A stretch of 64,000 bases of DNA. Source: Planctomycetaceae bacterium (GTDB lineage: Bacteria > Planctomycetota > Planctomycetia > Pirellulales > Pirellulaceae). The notes under the pieces were generated by a model, which saw only the letters and a program-made list of their open reading frames with translations, was not told where the DNA came from and did not search any database. A program made the position numbers and the translations under genes. The first letter of the stretch is position 1, and each line of letters begins with the position of its first letter. Of the stretch, positions 36,999-46,635 are shown piece by piece. The stretch spans positions 62,001 through 126,000 of the forward strand of contig JAIYDN010000112.1 of NCBI GenBank assembly GCA_027487485.1, read 5' to 3'.

Positions 36999-37751
36999 GT
37001 GAGGCAAGCACTGATCAGCGATATTCACGGAAACTTGGAGGGGCTCCAAGCTGTCTTGACGGATATCGCATCGCAAAGCGTCGATCAAATCGTTTGCTTG
37101 GGAGACATCGTGGGTTACGGGCCAAATCCATGTGAATGCCTCGAACTGGTCATGAAGAAATCAACCCTGACCATCATGGGCAACCACGATCAGGCTGCTC
37201 TTTTTGATCCCGAAGGGTTCAATCCGGTTGCTTTGCGAGCCATTTACTGGACTCGGGATCGATTGGACGCGGGGGCGCCATCCACGGTAAATCGCCGCTG
37301 GGATTACTTGAGCGAGCTGCCCAAACTGCACCATCAAGACAAATTCATGTTCGTTCACGGGTCGCCACGAGACCCCACCAACGAATATGTTTTTCCTGAG
37401 ACAATCTACGACCAAAACAAGATGGAAAACATTTTTGGTCGAGTCAACCAATACTGTTTTCAAGGTCACACTCACATGCCAGGTGTTTTTACGCCTGATC
37501 TCGAGTTCATTAAGCCTTCTTCCTGCGACCATGTTTTTTCGCTTGGTAAGGAAAAACTGATGGTCAACGTGGGAAGTGTTGGCCAGCCCCGCGACGAAGA
37601 CAATCGAGCCTGCTATTTGATCATTGATCATGATGCTCGCAAAATCCACTTCCGACGCGTGGAATACGATTTTGAAACGACCTGCAAAAAGATCTACGCA
37701 ATTAGCGAACTCGACAATATGCTAGGCGATCGATTGCGCACCGGGCGCTAG
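36999..37751 (+). CDS. Metallophosphoesterase, tandem copy 1
   Basis: A 250-residue cytoplasmic phosphoesterase beginning at GTG (AGGAGCC upstream). Motifs: LISDIHGNLEGLQ, CLGDIVGYGPNPCECLE, GNHDQAA, VHGSPRDPTNEY and FQGHTHMPG, all as expected for the YfcE/PrpE-like Metallophos_2 family. The next gene, 50 bases on, is a close paralogue with the same length and the same motifs. Substrates in this family range from phosphodiesters to dinucleoside tetraphosphates and phosphoproteins; none can be assigned here. Confidence 0.85.
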   Translation: MRQALISDIHGNLEGLQAVLTDIASQSVDQIVCLGDIVGYGPNPCECLELVMKKSTLTIMGNHDQAALFDPEGFNPVALRAIYWTRDRLDAGAPSTVNRRWDYLSELPKLHHQDKFMFVHGSPRDPTNEYVFPETIYDQNKMENIFGRVNQYCFQGHTHMPGVFTPDLEFIKPSSCDHVFSLGKEKLMVNVGSVGQPRDEDNRACYLIIDHDARKIHFRRVEYDFETTCKKIYAISELDNMLGDRLRTGR

Positions 37752-37801
37752 AGTCCTTATTTTTCCATTCCCTCAAAAGTTCGAACCAGAAGCTGCTCTC
37801 T

Positions 37802-38548
37802 GTGCGCACGGCCATCATCAGTGATATTCACGGCAATCTCGAAGCGTTGCAAGCAGTCCTCAAGGATATTGAAGCGCAGCATTGCCAGCGTGTGATTTGC
37901 CTTGGAGATGTCGTTGGCTATGGCCCCAACCCTTGCGAGTGCTTGGACATCGTTTCCAAATTGGATGGGTGCGTCCTGGGCAATCATGACTACGGCGCCT
38001 TGATCGATCCCGAAGGATTCAGCGCGGCCGCAGAGCAAGCCATCTTTTGGACTCGCAAACAGCTCGAATGCAACACGTCGGTCTCCGATGCTCAACGACG
38101 ACTCGAGTATCTTGCGAGGCTTCCCCGGACCATTTCGGAGGGGAATTTAATGTTTGTTCACGGGTCTGTTCGAAATCCGCTCAATGAATACGTCTTCCCG
38201 GAAGATGTCTTCAATCGACGCAAAATGGACAAGCTGTTCTCCATGATCCAAGGTTACACCTTCCAAGGTCACACGCACGCCCCGGGTGTCTTTAGCACGA
38301 ACATGCAATTCGTTCGCCCGGACGAAATGAACTACAAGTCCGTGCTGCCAGAAGACAAAGCCATGGTAAACGTGGGCAGCGTCGGACAACCCCGCGACGG
38401 TGACTGGCGCAGCTGCTATCTTGTTCTCGACTTTCCCAATATCGAATTTCGACGCGTTGAATACGATATCGATACGACGGTCAGCAAAATTTTTGCAATC
38501 GAAGAACTGGACAACTTTCTGGGTGAGCGATTGCGAGAAGGGCGATAA
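37802..38548 (+). CDS. Metallophosphoesterase, tandem copy 2
   Basis: A 248-residue paralogue of the preceding gene, again starting at GTG. It keeps IISDIHGNLEALQAVL, CLGDVVGYGPNPCECLD, GNHDYGA, VHGSVRNPLNEY and FQGHTHAPG. The two proteins differ in the variable middle (residues 90-120) and at the GNHD-flanking residue (DQ versus DY). Both keep all metal ligands, so both should be active and may have split substrates. The DUF447 gene begins 14 bases after its stop, giving a three-gene operon. Confidence 0.85.
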   Translation: MRTAIISDIHGNLEALQAVLKDIEAQHCQRVICLGDVVGYGPNPCECLDIVSKLDGCVLGNHDYGALIDPEGFSAAAEQAIFWTRKQLECNTSVSDAQRRLEYLARLPRTISEGNLMFVHGSVRNPLNEYVFPEDVFNRRKMDKLFSMIQGYTFQGHTHAPGVFSTNMQFVRPDEMNYKSVLPEDKAMVNVGSVGQPRDGDWRSCYLVLDFPNIEFRRVEYDIDTTVSKIFAIEELDNFLGERLREGR

Positions 38549-38562
38549 CCCGTAATCGCACT

Positions 38563-39192
38563 ATGATCATCGAAGGGATCGTGACAACAGAGAACCAAGA
38601 CGGTTCCATGCATGTTTCTCCTATTGGACCGCACGTCAACGAATCACTCACGCAATGGACGCTCAAGCCGTTTCAGTCGTCCAACTCCTTCAGCAATCTC
38701 CGGCGGACCAACCGATGTGTGTTCCATGTGCTGGATGACGCTTTGCTCATGGCGGTTGCAATTCTGGGCCTAAGCAATCCGCAATCGGATCGTTACGAAC
38801 AGCTTCGCTCTCAAATCACAGAAGCTTCTCAAGCTCGAATCGAAGCAAGTGTGGCTGGATTGCAAGAAGCGGTTTTTGAGCACGCCTGGGGGTGGTGCCT
38901 GCCACAAGCCCATCGCGTTTTTGCACTGACGATTCAGCACTGGGATGTCTCAGAACCAAGGGCTGTAGCAAATTGTTCGCTCGCGATGCAGCGAGAGCTT
39001 CAGCCATTCTGGGGGTGGAACCGTGCCAAACATAGCCTTTTGGAGCTGTCGGTGATTGCAAGCCGAGTTCATTTGCTGGCTCCGACCGACATCCAAGCAC
39101 AACTTCAGCAGCAGCAGGTGATCATCGAAAAGACCGCAGGGCCATCGGAGATCGCTGCATGGGAGTTGCTGAAGAGTTATTTGTCGCAATAA
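38563..39192 (+). CDS. DUF447 family protein
   Basis: A 209-residue protein with an N-terminal flavin-reductase-like strand pattern, MIIEGIVTTENQDGSMHVSPIGP, typical of DUF447 (PF04289), followed by an alpha-helical half with Gln-rich ends. Its role is unknown; related proteins adopt an FMN-binding split-barrel-like fold, so cofactor binding is possible. It is the third gene of the phosphoesterase operon. Confidence 0.72.
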   Translation: MIIEGIVTTENQDGSMHVSPIGPHVNESLTQWTLKPFQSSNSFSNLRRTNRCVFHVLDDALLMAVAILGLSNPQSDRYEQLRSQITEASQARIEASVAGLQEAVFEHAWGWCLPQAHRVFALTIQHWDVSEPRAVANCSLAMQRELQPFWGWNRAKHSLLELSVIASRVHLLAPTDIQAQLQQQQVIIEKTAGPSEIAAWELLKSYLSQ

Positions 39193-39243
39193 TCGTTTTA
39201 GTCTTGATCTATCATTTCACATCGTATCCAACAAGTTTGCTTC

Positions 39244-41022
39244 ATGGTCGCGTCGTATTGTATTGGAATTGATCTTGGCACGACAAACTCCGTCTTGGCG
39301 TTCGCGTCCATGGACGAATCGGAACCGATGGTCGCGGTCCTGCCTATTCCTCAGTTGGTTGCGCCAGGAGTGGTAGAGCGAAAACTCTCGCTGCCGTCCT
39401 TTCTGTATTTAGTCCCCACGCCCGACGACGCCAATCTGACCGTTCCTGGCGTTCGCAATCAGTTCGGCGTCGTTGGTGAGTATGCGCGTCGCATTGCCAG
39501 CGAACAACCCGATCGAGTGATTGCTGCTGCGAAGAGCTGGTTGTGCAACAAACGGGTCGATCGACAGTCTCCTATATTGCCTTGGGAATCGGAAGCAGGG
39601 GTGCCACTGATTTCGCCCGTCGCCGCAACCACTGCCTACTTGATGCATTTGGTCGATGCGTGGCATTTGGAATTTCCGGATTCCCCGTTTGCAGAACAGC
39701 AAGTGGTGCTGACCGTTCCTGCTTCGTTTGATTTGGTCGCTCGCGAGCTAACCCGACAAGCAGCTTTGGCCGCTGGCTTCCCAAGCGACATGTTGTTTCT
39801 AGAGGAACCCCAAGCGGCGCTTTACAACTGGATTCATGCGCACGGAAACGATTGGCGTAAGACGTTAAAAGAAAACGATGTTCTGCTGGTCTGCGATGTG
39901 GGGGGCGGCACCACCGACTTGACACTTGTTCGTGTCCAAAGCGAAGGTGGCGAGCTGAACATGAGTCGTCTCGCGGTGGGCAATCACTTGCTGATTGGTG
40001 GCGACAACATGGATCTTACGCTCGCTCACGTTGCGGCAGGTTTGTTTGCAAACAAAGGTACCAAGCTGAATGCTTGGCAATCGATATCTCTTTGGCATTC
40101 GTGCCGGCTAGCCAAAGAGAGCTTGCTGAAAGGAAAATCCGCTCCCGATTCCTACCCACTGACGGTCTTGGGCCGCGGAAGCAAACTGATTGGTGGAACC
40201 GTCACCTTGGAGCTCCCGAAAACTTTGGTCCAAGAAACACTCGTCGATGGTTTTTTCCCACTTGTGCAGCCTGATGAAAGGCCGGTTCGTGACAACGAAA
40301 GCGGGTTTCAAGAAATCGGACTTCCGTTCGAGTCTGATACCGCGGTGACTCGGCATGTAGCTTCCTTTTTGGCCGACCATTTAAAACACGCAGAACAGGC
40401 CGATTTGAAACTCACTCATCTGCTGTTCAATGGTGGTGTTTTCAATGCAGTAGCATTTCGGGAGCGCTTGCTTCAATCGCTTGCCTCCTGGACAGCGGAA
40501 GGGACAGGCCCAACCGTTCTGGGTGGCGTCGAGGACTTGGATCAAGCGGTTGCGTGTGGCGCCGCATACTACCAATGGGCAAAGCTGCATGGTGGAATTC
40601 GGATTCGTGGCGGAACCGCTCGAAGTTATTACATCGGAATCGAAAGCTCTGGCCCGGCGATTCCAGGATTGCCTCGTCCCTTGCAAGCGCTATGCGTCGT
40701 GCCACAGGGGATGGAAGAGGGGACTCAGATCGATGTGGCAAGTCGCGAAGTCGGGCTGAAGGTCGGCCAAAAGGCGAAGTTCCGTTTCTTTTCCAGCACG
40801 ATCCGAAAGCAAGATCGCCCTGGTACCTACTTGAGGTCGTGGGATGAAGAGGAATTGACCGAGAGCTCGCCCATGGAGGTTTCGCTGACAACCGCAGAGG
40901 GAGAGCAAATCATCCCGGTGCGTTTTGAAAGTCGAATCACCGAGCTAGGGGTGTTTGAGCTGTGGTGCAAAAGCACACGCAATGATCAGCACTGGAAACT
41001 CGAACTCAATGTTCGCGAGTGA
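39244..41022 (+). CDS. Hsp70-family protein (orphan)
   Basis: A 592-residue chaperone-like ATPase. The actin-fold motifs are clear: GIDLGTTNSVLAFA at the N-terminus, VVLTVPASFD, FLEEPQAALYNW, LLVCDVGGGTTDLTLVRV and LLFNGGVFNAVAFRERLL. The C-terminal region (about 450-590) is a short beta-type substrate domain without the helical lid of DnaK. In related bacteria this form is often followed by a second, longer Hsp70 partner. Here the next gene is a convergent histidine kinase, and no DnaJ or GrpE is near. The clients are unknown. Confidence 0.88.
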   Translation: MVASYCIGIDLGTTNSVLAFASMDESEPMVAVLPIPQLVAPGVVERKLSLPSFLYLVPTPDDANLTVPGVRNQFGVVGEYARRIASEQPDRVIAAAKSWLCNKRVDRQSPILPWESEAGVPLISPVAATTAYLMHLVDAWHLEFPDSPFAEQQVVLTVPASFDLVARELTRQAALAAGFPSDMLFLEEPQAALYNWIHAHGNDWRKTLKENDVLLVCDVGGGTTDLTLVRVQSEGGELNMSRLAVGNHLLIGGDNMDLTLAHVAAGLFANKGTKLNAWQSISLWHSCRLAKESLLKGKSAPDSYPLTVLGRGSKLIGGTVTLELPKTLVQETLVDGFFPLVQPDERPVRDNESGFQEIGLPFESDTAVTRHVASFLADHLKHAEQADLKLTHLLFNGGVFNAVAFRERLLQSLASWTAEGTGPTVLGGVEDLDQAVACGAAYYQWAKLHGGIRIRGGTARSYYIGIESSGPAIPGLPRPLQALCVVPQGMEEGTQIDVASREVGLKVGQKAKFRFFSSTIRKQDRPGTYLRSWDEEELTESSPMEVSLTTAEGEQIIPVRFESRITELGVFELWCKSTRNDQHWKLELNVRE

Positions 41023-41035
41023 TACTGCCCAGCGG

Positions 41036-41932
41036 TTAAACGACGGGAAACCGAATGATGAATGCGGTTCCTTTGCCTACGGTACTTTCAACGCGAATAC
41101 GCCCTTGATGTTGGTCGATGATTTCTTTGCACGCCGATAGGCCCAAGCCGGTTCCACCCTTGCCGCTATCATCCGGCCCGTTCTTGGTAGTGAAGAACGG
41201 TTCGAAGATCTTTGGCAAGATAGCAGCATCGATGCCAGCACCGGTATCGCGGACCGTGACGACCACGGTGTTACTGCTGGATTCGAACGCCACCTTGATT
41301 CGAATCGTTCCAACTTCCCCGATGGCTTGCCTTGCGTTGGTAAGCAAGTTCAACATCAAGCGTTGGATTTGATTTCCGGCCGCCATGACATTCGGAACTT
41401 CATCGAACTGCGTCTCTACTGCGATACGATACTTTTGCAGTTCTCGTTCCAGCAGAACCAGGGTGTCTTGAATCAGTGGTACAAGGGAGGTCGGCTCCAT
41501 ATCGCCACTGCGATTGCGAGCTAAGCCAAGAACGGTACTGGTGATTTTGGCACCTCGATTGGCGGCATCTAGAATACGAGTGAAGGCTTTCTCGCGACTG
41601 GCATCGTCTTTGTTACGAAGCCCCATTTTCGCGTAGTTCAAGATAGTCATCAGAAGATTGTTGAACTCGTGCGTGGTCGTACTGGTCAGTTCGCCGACCG
41701 CAGCCAGCCGTTCGACTTGCGCCAGTCGAGCTTGAAGTCGCGCGACCGTCAGTTCATTCGAATCAACTCCGAGGGTCGGTTCGTGCGCATGAAGAGTTGG
41801 CGGTGTCGAGGTCTGGGGAGGATTTGCACGCAGTTCCAACATGAGGGGAGCCCATCGGTTGATATGGAGTTCTAAGCCAAAGATCGCTACTGTGAAACCA
41901 GTGGCCAATCTATATGGCCAGGGAAACATCAA
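41036..41932 (-). CDS. Orphan sensor histidine kinase
   Basis: A 298-residue kinase. A short hydrophobic N-terminus (FTVAIFGLEL) may touch the membrane, but there is no clear sensor domain. The dimerisation/phosphoacceptor segment contains His in STTTHEFNNLLM near residue 88. The ATP-binding domain has an N box (RLMLNLLTNARQAI), DTGAGID (G1), FEPFFTTK (F box) and GGTGLGLSACKEII (G2), giving an intact HATPase. There is no response regulator beside it. It stops 13 bases from the end of the Hsp70 gene, convergently. Confidence 0.88.
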   Translation of the reverse strand: MMFPWPYRLATGFTVAIFGLELHINRWAPLMLELRANPPQTSTPPTLHAHEPTLGVDSNELTVARLQARLAQVERLAAVGELTSTTTHEFNNLLMTILNYAKMGLRNKDDASREKAFTRILDAANRGAKITSTVLGLARNRSGDMEPTSLVPLIQDTLVLLERELQKYRIAVETQFDEVPNVMAAGNQIQRLMLNLLTNARQAIGEVGTIRIKVAFESSSNTVVVTVRDTGAGIDAAILPKIFEPFFTTKNGPDDSGKGGTGLGLSACKEIIDQHQGRIRVESTVGKGTAFIIRFPVV

Positions 41933-42001
41933 TCGGATTTGAATCCGAGTGGTACACGAAAAGGCATTGCGAAATCAAGCGGAGTCAAGAAAGATAGCAA
42001 A

Positions 42002-42268
42002 ATGTTGCAGACCCTTGAACGACTAGAACGGATCCTTGAAATCGCCTCCGACGAGGGAATCTCGGTGCGTTGCGAGTGGCTGGGCGGAGTTCGCGGAGGA
42101 TTGGTCCGCCTTGGAAAAACACCCATTCTGTTCGTCGACGAATCACTCAGCGTACCTGACCAGTTGGATCAGGTACGCGATTCATTGACATTGCTCGATT
42201 GGACAGAATCCGAATGGTGGAACGAGATGAGTTCACTATTAGAGCTGGATTCCGAGCAGGATCATTGA
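42002..42268 (+). CDS. Small conserved-looking hypothetical protein
   Basis: An 88-residue protein from ATG at 42002 (MLQTLERLERILEIASD). A TTG-initiated frame from 41939 would add 21 residues that look like non-coding sequence. It is rich in Leu, Glu and Trp, with a beta-type middle (VRCEWLGGVRGGLVRLGKTPILFVDE) and an acidic helix at the end. It stops 7 bases short of the convergent glgX stop. No domain is recognised. Confidence 0.6.
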   Translation: MLQTLERLERILEIASDEGISVRCEWLGGVRGGLVRLGKTPILFVDESLSVPDQLDQVRDSLTLLDWTESEWWNEMSSLLELDSEQDH

Positions 42269-42275
42269 GTTCCGG

Positions 42276-44363
42276 TTAGCGTTCTTCCGCAACCCAAATC
42301 ATGGTCGATCGGTAGAGCAATTCGATTTGCCGCGTAGCGGGTGCCACAGGACCATCTAAATCGGGGTACAAATCTTTGGGTGATTCTTTGGCGGTGTCCG
42401 CAAACAGCCTCCATCGAATGCCTCGCGTTTGAGGCGGCATCGTAAAGACCTTTGATTCAGGCGTTCCGTTGAGCATGATCAAAATATCGCGACCAAAACC
42501 CTCGGGATCGTCGATGGCTGCGGGCTTTCCAAGCCAACAAACCAACGTCCCATCGGGAGCATCCCAATGAATTGGCTTGCCGGTCGATTCGAACCAGCTA
42601 ACATCGGGCACGCCCCGAATATCTTGAGGGCGTCCGGTCAAAAAGCGTTCGCGTCGAAGCGAAGGTTGCATCTTGCGAAACTCGATAAGTCCTTGAGTGA
42701 ATCGGAAGATATCCGGATGTTGTTCCAGATTGTTCCAATTGAACCAAGAGATTTCGTTGTCTTGGCAATAAGCATTGTTGTTTCCGCGTTGAGAACGACG
42801 AACTTCGTCCCCCATCAACAGCATCGGCACACCTTGGCTCAACATCAGTGACGCGATCATATTCTTGACCTGACGGTTTCGAATCGATTCGACACCTTTC
42901 TTCTTCGTTGGACCTTCAGAACCGTAGTTGTCGCTGCAGTTGTTGTTGTCCCCGTCACGATTGCCTTCACCATTGGCTTCATTGTGCTTGTCTTTGAAGC
43001 TAACCAGATCATTCATCGTAAACCCGTCGTGGGATGTTACGAAGTTGATACTGCAGTAAGGTGCTCGACCAGACTGTTCGTATAGATCCGATGAACCACT
43101 TAGGCGGGTAGCCATTGCGCCCACCATGCCAGGATCGCCTCGCCAATAACGACGCACGTCATCGCGGTAACGCCCGTTCCATTCGGCCCAACGCAAATCT
43201 CCGAAGGACCCAACTTGGTAAGCGCCAGCGGCATCCCAAGCTTCAGCAATGATCTTGGTATCAGCCAGCATAGGATCCTCAGCAATCAAGTCGACCAGAG
43301 GAGCATTCGGCATCAGGTTACCGAAGCGATCACGCGACAGAATACTTGCAAGATCGAATCGGAAGCCGTCAATATGGTAGTTGTGAACCCAATGTCGCAA
43401 GCAATGGAAAATCAGCTCACGGCAAACAGGATGGTTGCCGTTAAACGTATTTCCGCAACCGGTGTAGTTGCTGTAGTGGGCTCCACCTGAATTCAGGATG
43501 TAATAGACTTGATTTTCGAGTCCCTTGAACGACAGCACGGGCCCTCGTTCGTTCCCTTCGCAGGTGTGATTGAAGACCACATCCAGGATGACTTCGATAC
43601 CAGCTTGGTGAAGTGCCTTCACCATTTGCTTGAACTCGTTGACTTGCGCCCCCGGTTCTTTGGAACATGCATAGCCTCGATGCGGTGCAAAGAAAGCCAT
43701 AGGGTCGTAACCCCAGTAGTTCGGTCGCTCGGGAGTGTTTCCGTGCATATCAAGAATAGGGAACTCGTGGACCGGCATCAGTTCGACGGCGGTGACCCCT
43801 AAACTTTGGAGGTAAGGAATCTTTTCGATGACTCCCAGATAAGTTCCAGGGTTCTCTACCTTGGACGATTTGCTTTGCGTGAATCCGCGAACGTGCATTT
43901 CATAAATAACACTGTCGCTGAGCGATCGTCGAACGTGTCGATCTCCCTCCCAGTCGAAAGCATCGTCTACAACAACGCATTTAGGTGGACGGATGACGCC
44001 ATCGGTCGTGTGTTGGCAACAGCCTGCAAGGGCTTTGGCGTAGGGATCCACCAAGCGTGCGTTACTGTCGAACCATTGCCCAGATTCTGGGTCGAACGGC
44101 CCATTGGATTGCAAATGATACAATTGACCTGGTTTTAGGTGTGGTACGCAAATGCTCCACACATCGCCCCAGCGGTCGTTTCGTCGATCGAATTCAACAA
44201 TCTCCGATGGTTCTCGATCGTCGACATGCTTGTAGAGCAACAGCCGCATTGCAGTCGCAGATCGACTGAAAATCGTGAAGTGAACGCCCTGTTCGGTAAC
44301 GTTCGCTCCGTAAGGCAATCGATAAGCAAATTGTAGTTCAGTGAGCGGATGCCGCATAAGCAT
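42276..44363 (-). CDS. glgX: Glycogen debranching enzyme
   Basis: A 695-residue GH13 enzyme cutting alpha-1,6 branches, mainly of phosphorylase-limited glycogen. The N-terminal carbohydrate-binding module (GANVTEQGVHFTIFSRSA) is followed by the catalytic barrel: VILDVVFNHTCEG, the nucleophile in DGFRFDLAS, the acid/base in IIAEAWDA and NFVTSHDGFTMND. The GlgX signature GNNNAYCQDNEI is present. The length fits the GlgX/TreX family. It is monocistronic, convergent with the small hypothetical gene. Confidence 0.95.
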   Translation of the reverse strand: MLMRHPLTELQFAYRLPYGANVTEQGVHFTIFSRSATAMRLLLYKHVDDREPSEIVEFDRRNDRWGDVWSICVPHLKPGQLYHLQSNGPFDPESGQWFDSNARLVDPYAKALAGCCQHTTDGVIRPPKCVVVDDAFDWEGDRHVRRSLSDSVIYEMHVRGFTQSKSSKVENPGTYLGVIEKIPYLQSLGVTAVELMPVHEFPILDMHGNTPERPNYWGYDPMAFFAPHRGYACSKEPGAQVNEFKQMVKALHQAGIEVILDVVFNHTCEGNERGPVLSFKGLENQVYYILNSGGAHYSNYTGCGNTFNGNHPVCRELIFHCLRHWVHNYHIDGFRFDLASILSRDRFGNLMPNAPLVDLIAEDPMLADTKIIAEAWDAAGAYQVGSFGDLRWAEWNGRYRDDVRRYWRGDPGMVGAMATRLSGSSDLYEQSGRAPYCSINFVTSHDGFTMNDLVSFKDKHNEANGEGNRDGDNNNCSDNYGSEGPTKKKGVESIRNRQVKNMIASLMLSQGVPMLLMGDEVRRSQRGNNNAYCQDNEISWFNWNNLEQHPDIFRFTQGLIEFRKMQPSLRRERFLTGRPQDIRGVPDVSWFESTGKPIHWDAPDGTLVCWLGKPAAIDDPEGFGRDILIMLNGTPESKVFTMPPQTRGIRWRLFADTAKESPKDLYPDLDGPVAPATRQIELLYRSTMIWVAEER

Positions 44364-44589
44364 AAAACAATGAATATCCTTTCCAGTCCAAGGCGAGCGG
44401 GTTTGTTCGCAATCAGCAAAGCAACCTTACCACGCTGAATTTTGAGAACTGGAATGGAAGTGGATAGAAACCGGGTGAATTGTCGATGAGTGGGTGGGTT
44501 TTGTTCTACTAGCTAAAGATTGCCAGCGGAGCATAGCAGCAACACTTCATGCAACGTGAAAAGCTCGAGAGCTGCACAACGCCGCCAGG

Positions 44590-44892
44590 CTATTCCTCGT
44601 CATCTTCAGCGTCAAACTGAGACGGATCGCTTTGGTCCGTATCGTCTTCCCAGGTCTCTGTAACCGCTTTACCTTGCGACGTGATGCCTCGGAGCTTTTC
44701 GATTTTCCGACGAGCCGTCGCCAACTGCTGCTGGCAAAATCGGACATGCTCCACCGCGTTCGCGTACTCGGCCAGAGCAGAGTCCAGCCCTAGCGAATTG
44801 CTTTCCAGCTTTCGCACGATCTGGTCCAATTGGAGCATGGAGGATTCAAAGGTTGGTTTCTCGTCCGTTGAGTCTGGTTTTATGCGGGCCAT
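44590..44892 (-). CDS. xseB: Exodeoxyribonuclease VII small subunit
   Basis: A 100-residue subunit with the standard helical pair TFESSMLQLDQIVRKLESNSLGLDSALAEYANAVEHVRFCQQQL and an acidic tail. With XseA it degrades single-stranded DNA from both ends in repair. xseA is not adjacent on either side within the window, so the pair is split in this genome. An 185-base region separates it from the divergent coiled-coil gene. Confidence 0.9.
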   Translation of the reverse strand: MARIKPDSTDEKPTFESSMLQLDQIVRKLESNSLGLDSALAEYANAVEHVRFCQQQLATARRKIEKLRGITSQGKAVTETWEDDTDQSDPSQFDAEDDEE

Positions 44893-45077
44893 TTCTTACC
44901 TGATTAAAGTCGAAGTCCTATAGTCGCTACAGTCGGCAAAGTCGGAGGCGTCTCGTCCCACAAAGCTCGACGAGGACGTAAAGTAGATCTCCAAGTATAA
45001 CGGAACGACCTATGAATTGAGGTGAAGGACAGAGTTTTGACGTCAAATCCAACAATCCACGGAACCCGTAGCAGCCA

Positions 45078-46520
45078 ATGGCCAGCGACCGTCAACGACA
45101 ATCGAGCAAACAAAATCGACGGAAAAGTCAGGCATATGCTGCCTCGTTTCCGAAGAGCTCCTCCCTGTCTGTTCCAAAGCCATCCGCAACTTTAATAGCC
45201 CACCCCGATGGGAATAGTCGGTTTCCTTCAGAGTCCTTGCCATCCAGTTCTGGGAAATGCACCATTCCTGGCCTCGACCGATTAAGCAGTATTTCGGACT
45301 TGTTGGATTCAGCAACGGCAGAACCCGCCATGGTTTCCTCGAAAGAGGCCGCTCATGGACAACTTTCAACTTCAACCAATGCGTACGACGCTTCCGCCAG
45401 AGTCGAACCAGTCAAAGCAGTTCAGACCGGAGAGTCGCCAGAATGGCGAAGGTCCATCGACTCCAAGATCCAAGAATTGGTGGAACATGCTCGCGCATTC
45501 GAACGAGAGAAATCGGAGATCGAACAGCTTCGTGAGCATCTTCGTCAGTCCATCGATATTGCAGAAGCAAGACTGGCTGCAACCGCTTCGAACGAGTCGA
45601 TTCAAAGGCTTGGTGAACTCGAGAGCCTCTTGGCCGCTGCGAACACGGAAAATGCGAAACTCAGCAATCTGCTCCATCATGCCCGAAGCGAATACCAATC
45701 TCTTCTTGAGTTTATTGAATTGGATGCCAACGCCGCTCGAGGTTTCGAAAAACAGACAGCGGAAAGCACAAGCTTGCACGACGAGCTGGTTTTGGAGATA
45801 GCGCAACTCAAAGATCAAATCCAGTTCCTTCAAGACGAACTCTCGGATTCGCGTGCAGAACCTACGGCGATCCATGCAGAAACCTCCGAACTTCGAATTC
45901 AAGTCGAGAAACTTCGAAGCCAGTTGTTGGAGGCCCGAAACGAAGCGGTGGAGTCGCGGCTGCAAAGCAACGATCTAAGCTCCAGTCTGGCTAAGTTCAA
46001 AGATCCATTCGAAAGCCAACGAAGCGAAGCCTTAACTTGGGAGCAACGCAAGGAGGCTCTCATGAAACAACTGGACGCAGAAACCCAGAGCGACGAGCCT
46101 TGCGACCCGGATAAAATTTTGGAGATCCAATCGATCATCCAGAAAACCGATGCTGAAATTCATCGACGTGACCAAGAAATCCAAGACCTTCGCTACTTGC
46201 TCGAGCAACAAGCGATTGCACAAAATGGCATGGCTATCGGTGTCGCAGCCGTTGCCGAAATGATCGAATCCGACGCCATGATCATCGCGGAACGTTTGCG
46301 GTTGCAAGAAATGCAACAAGACTGGGAAAAGAAGCAGCGCCAAGCGGAGATCGAAATGTCCTTGGAACGCGCTAAGCTTGCACGCGAGCGACTGGAATTG
46401 CAAGAAAAATCTCGCGTTTTTGAGGCTGACCACCCACCCGAAACTGCCGAAGAAAAATCCGCAACCAAAGAACGTGGACGCGGACGCTGGCTGGCTCGAT
46501 TAGGGTTGCGCGACGAATAA
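45078..46520 (+). CDS. Coiled-coil protein of unknown function
   Basis: A 480-residue soluble protein. The first 115 residues are Ser/Lys-rich and disordered-looking. From about 120 to 460 it is almost entirely coiled coil (for example SKIQELVEHARAFEREKSEI and ERAKLARERLELQEKSRVFE), with a short hydrophobic interruption near residue 395 (NGMAIGVAAVAEMIE). The C-terminus is basic (GRGRWLARLGLRDE). There is no catalytic motif or signal peptide. It is probably a structural or adaptor protein. The neighbours are divergent xseB and an SDR gene 115 bases downstream. Confidence 0.7.
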   Translation: MASDRQRQSSKQNRRKSQAYAASFPKSSSLSVPKPSATLIAHPDGNSRFPSESLPSSSGKCTIPGLDRLSSISDLLDSATAEPAMVSSKEAAHGQLSTSTNAYDASARVEPVKAVQTGESPEWRRSIDSKIQELVEHARAFEREKSEIEQLREHLRQSIDIAEARLAATASNESIQRLGELESLLAAANTENAKLSNLLHHARSEYQSLLEFIELDANAARGFEKQTAESTSLHDELVLEIAQLKDQIQFLQDELSDSRAEPTAIHAETSELRIQVEKLRSQLLEARNEAVESRLQSNDLSSSLAKFKDPFESQRSEALTWEQRKEALMKQLDAETQSDEPCDPDKILEIQSIIQKTDAEIHRRDQEIQDLRYLLEQQAIAQNGMAIGVAAVAEMIESDAMIIAERLRLQEMQQDWEKKQRQAEIEMSLERAKLARERLELQEKSRVFEADHPPETAEEKSATKERGRGRWLARLGLRDE

Positions 46521-46635
46521 TAGGGACCCGAGGTCCGGTTTTCCTTTGGCGGTCTTCTCGTATACTACAACGTGCAGGGACCTCCTGACCGCCTTTAGGT
46601 CCCCTTCGGATATCTCCTTGAAACGGTTGTTGTAG

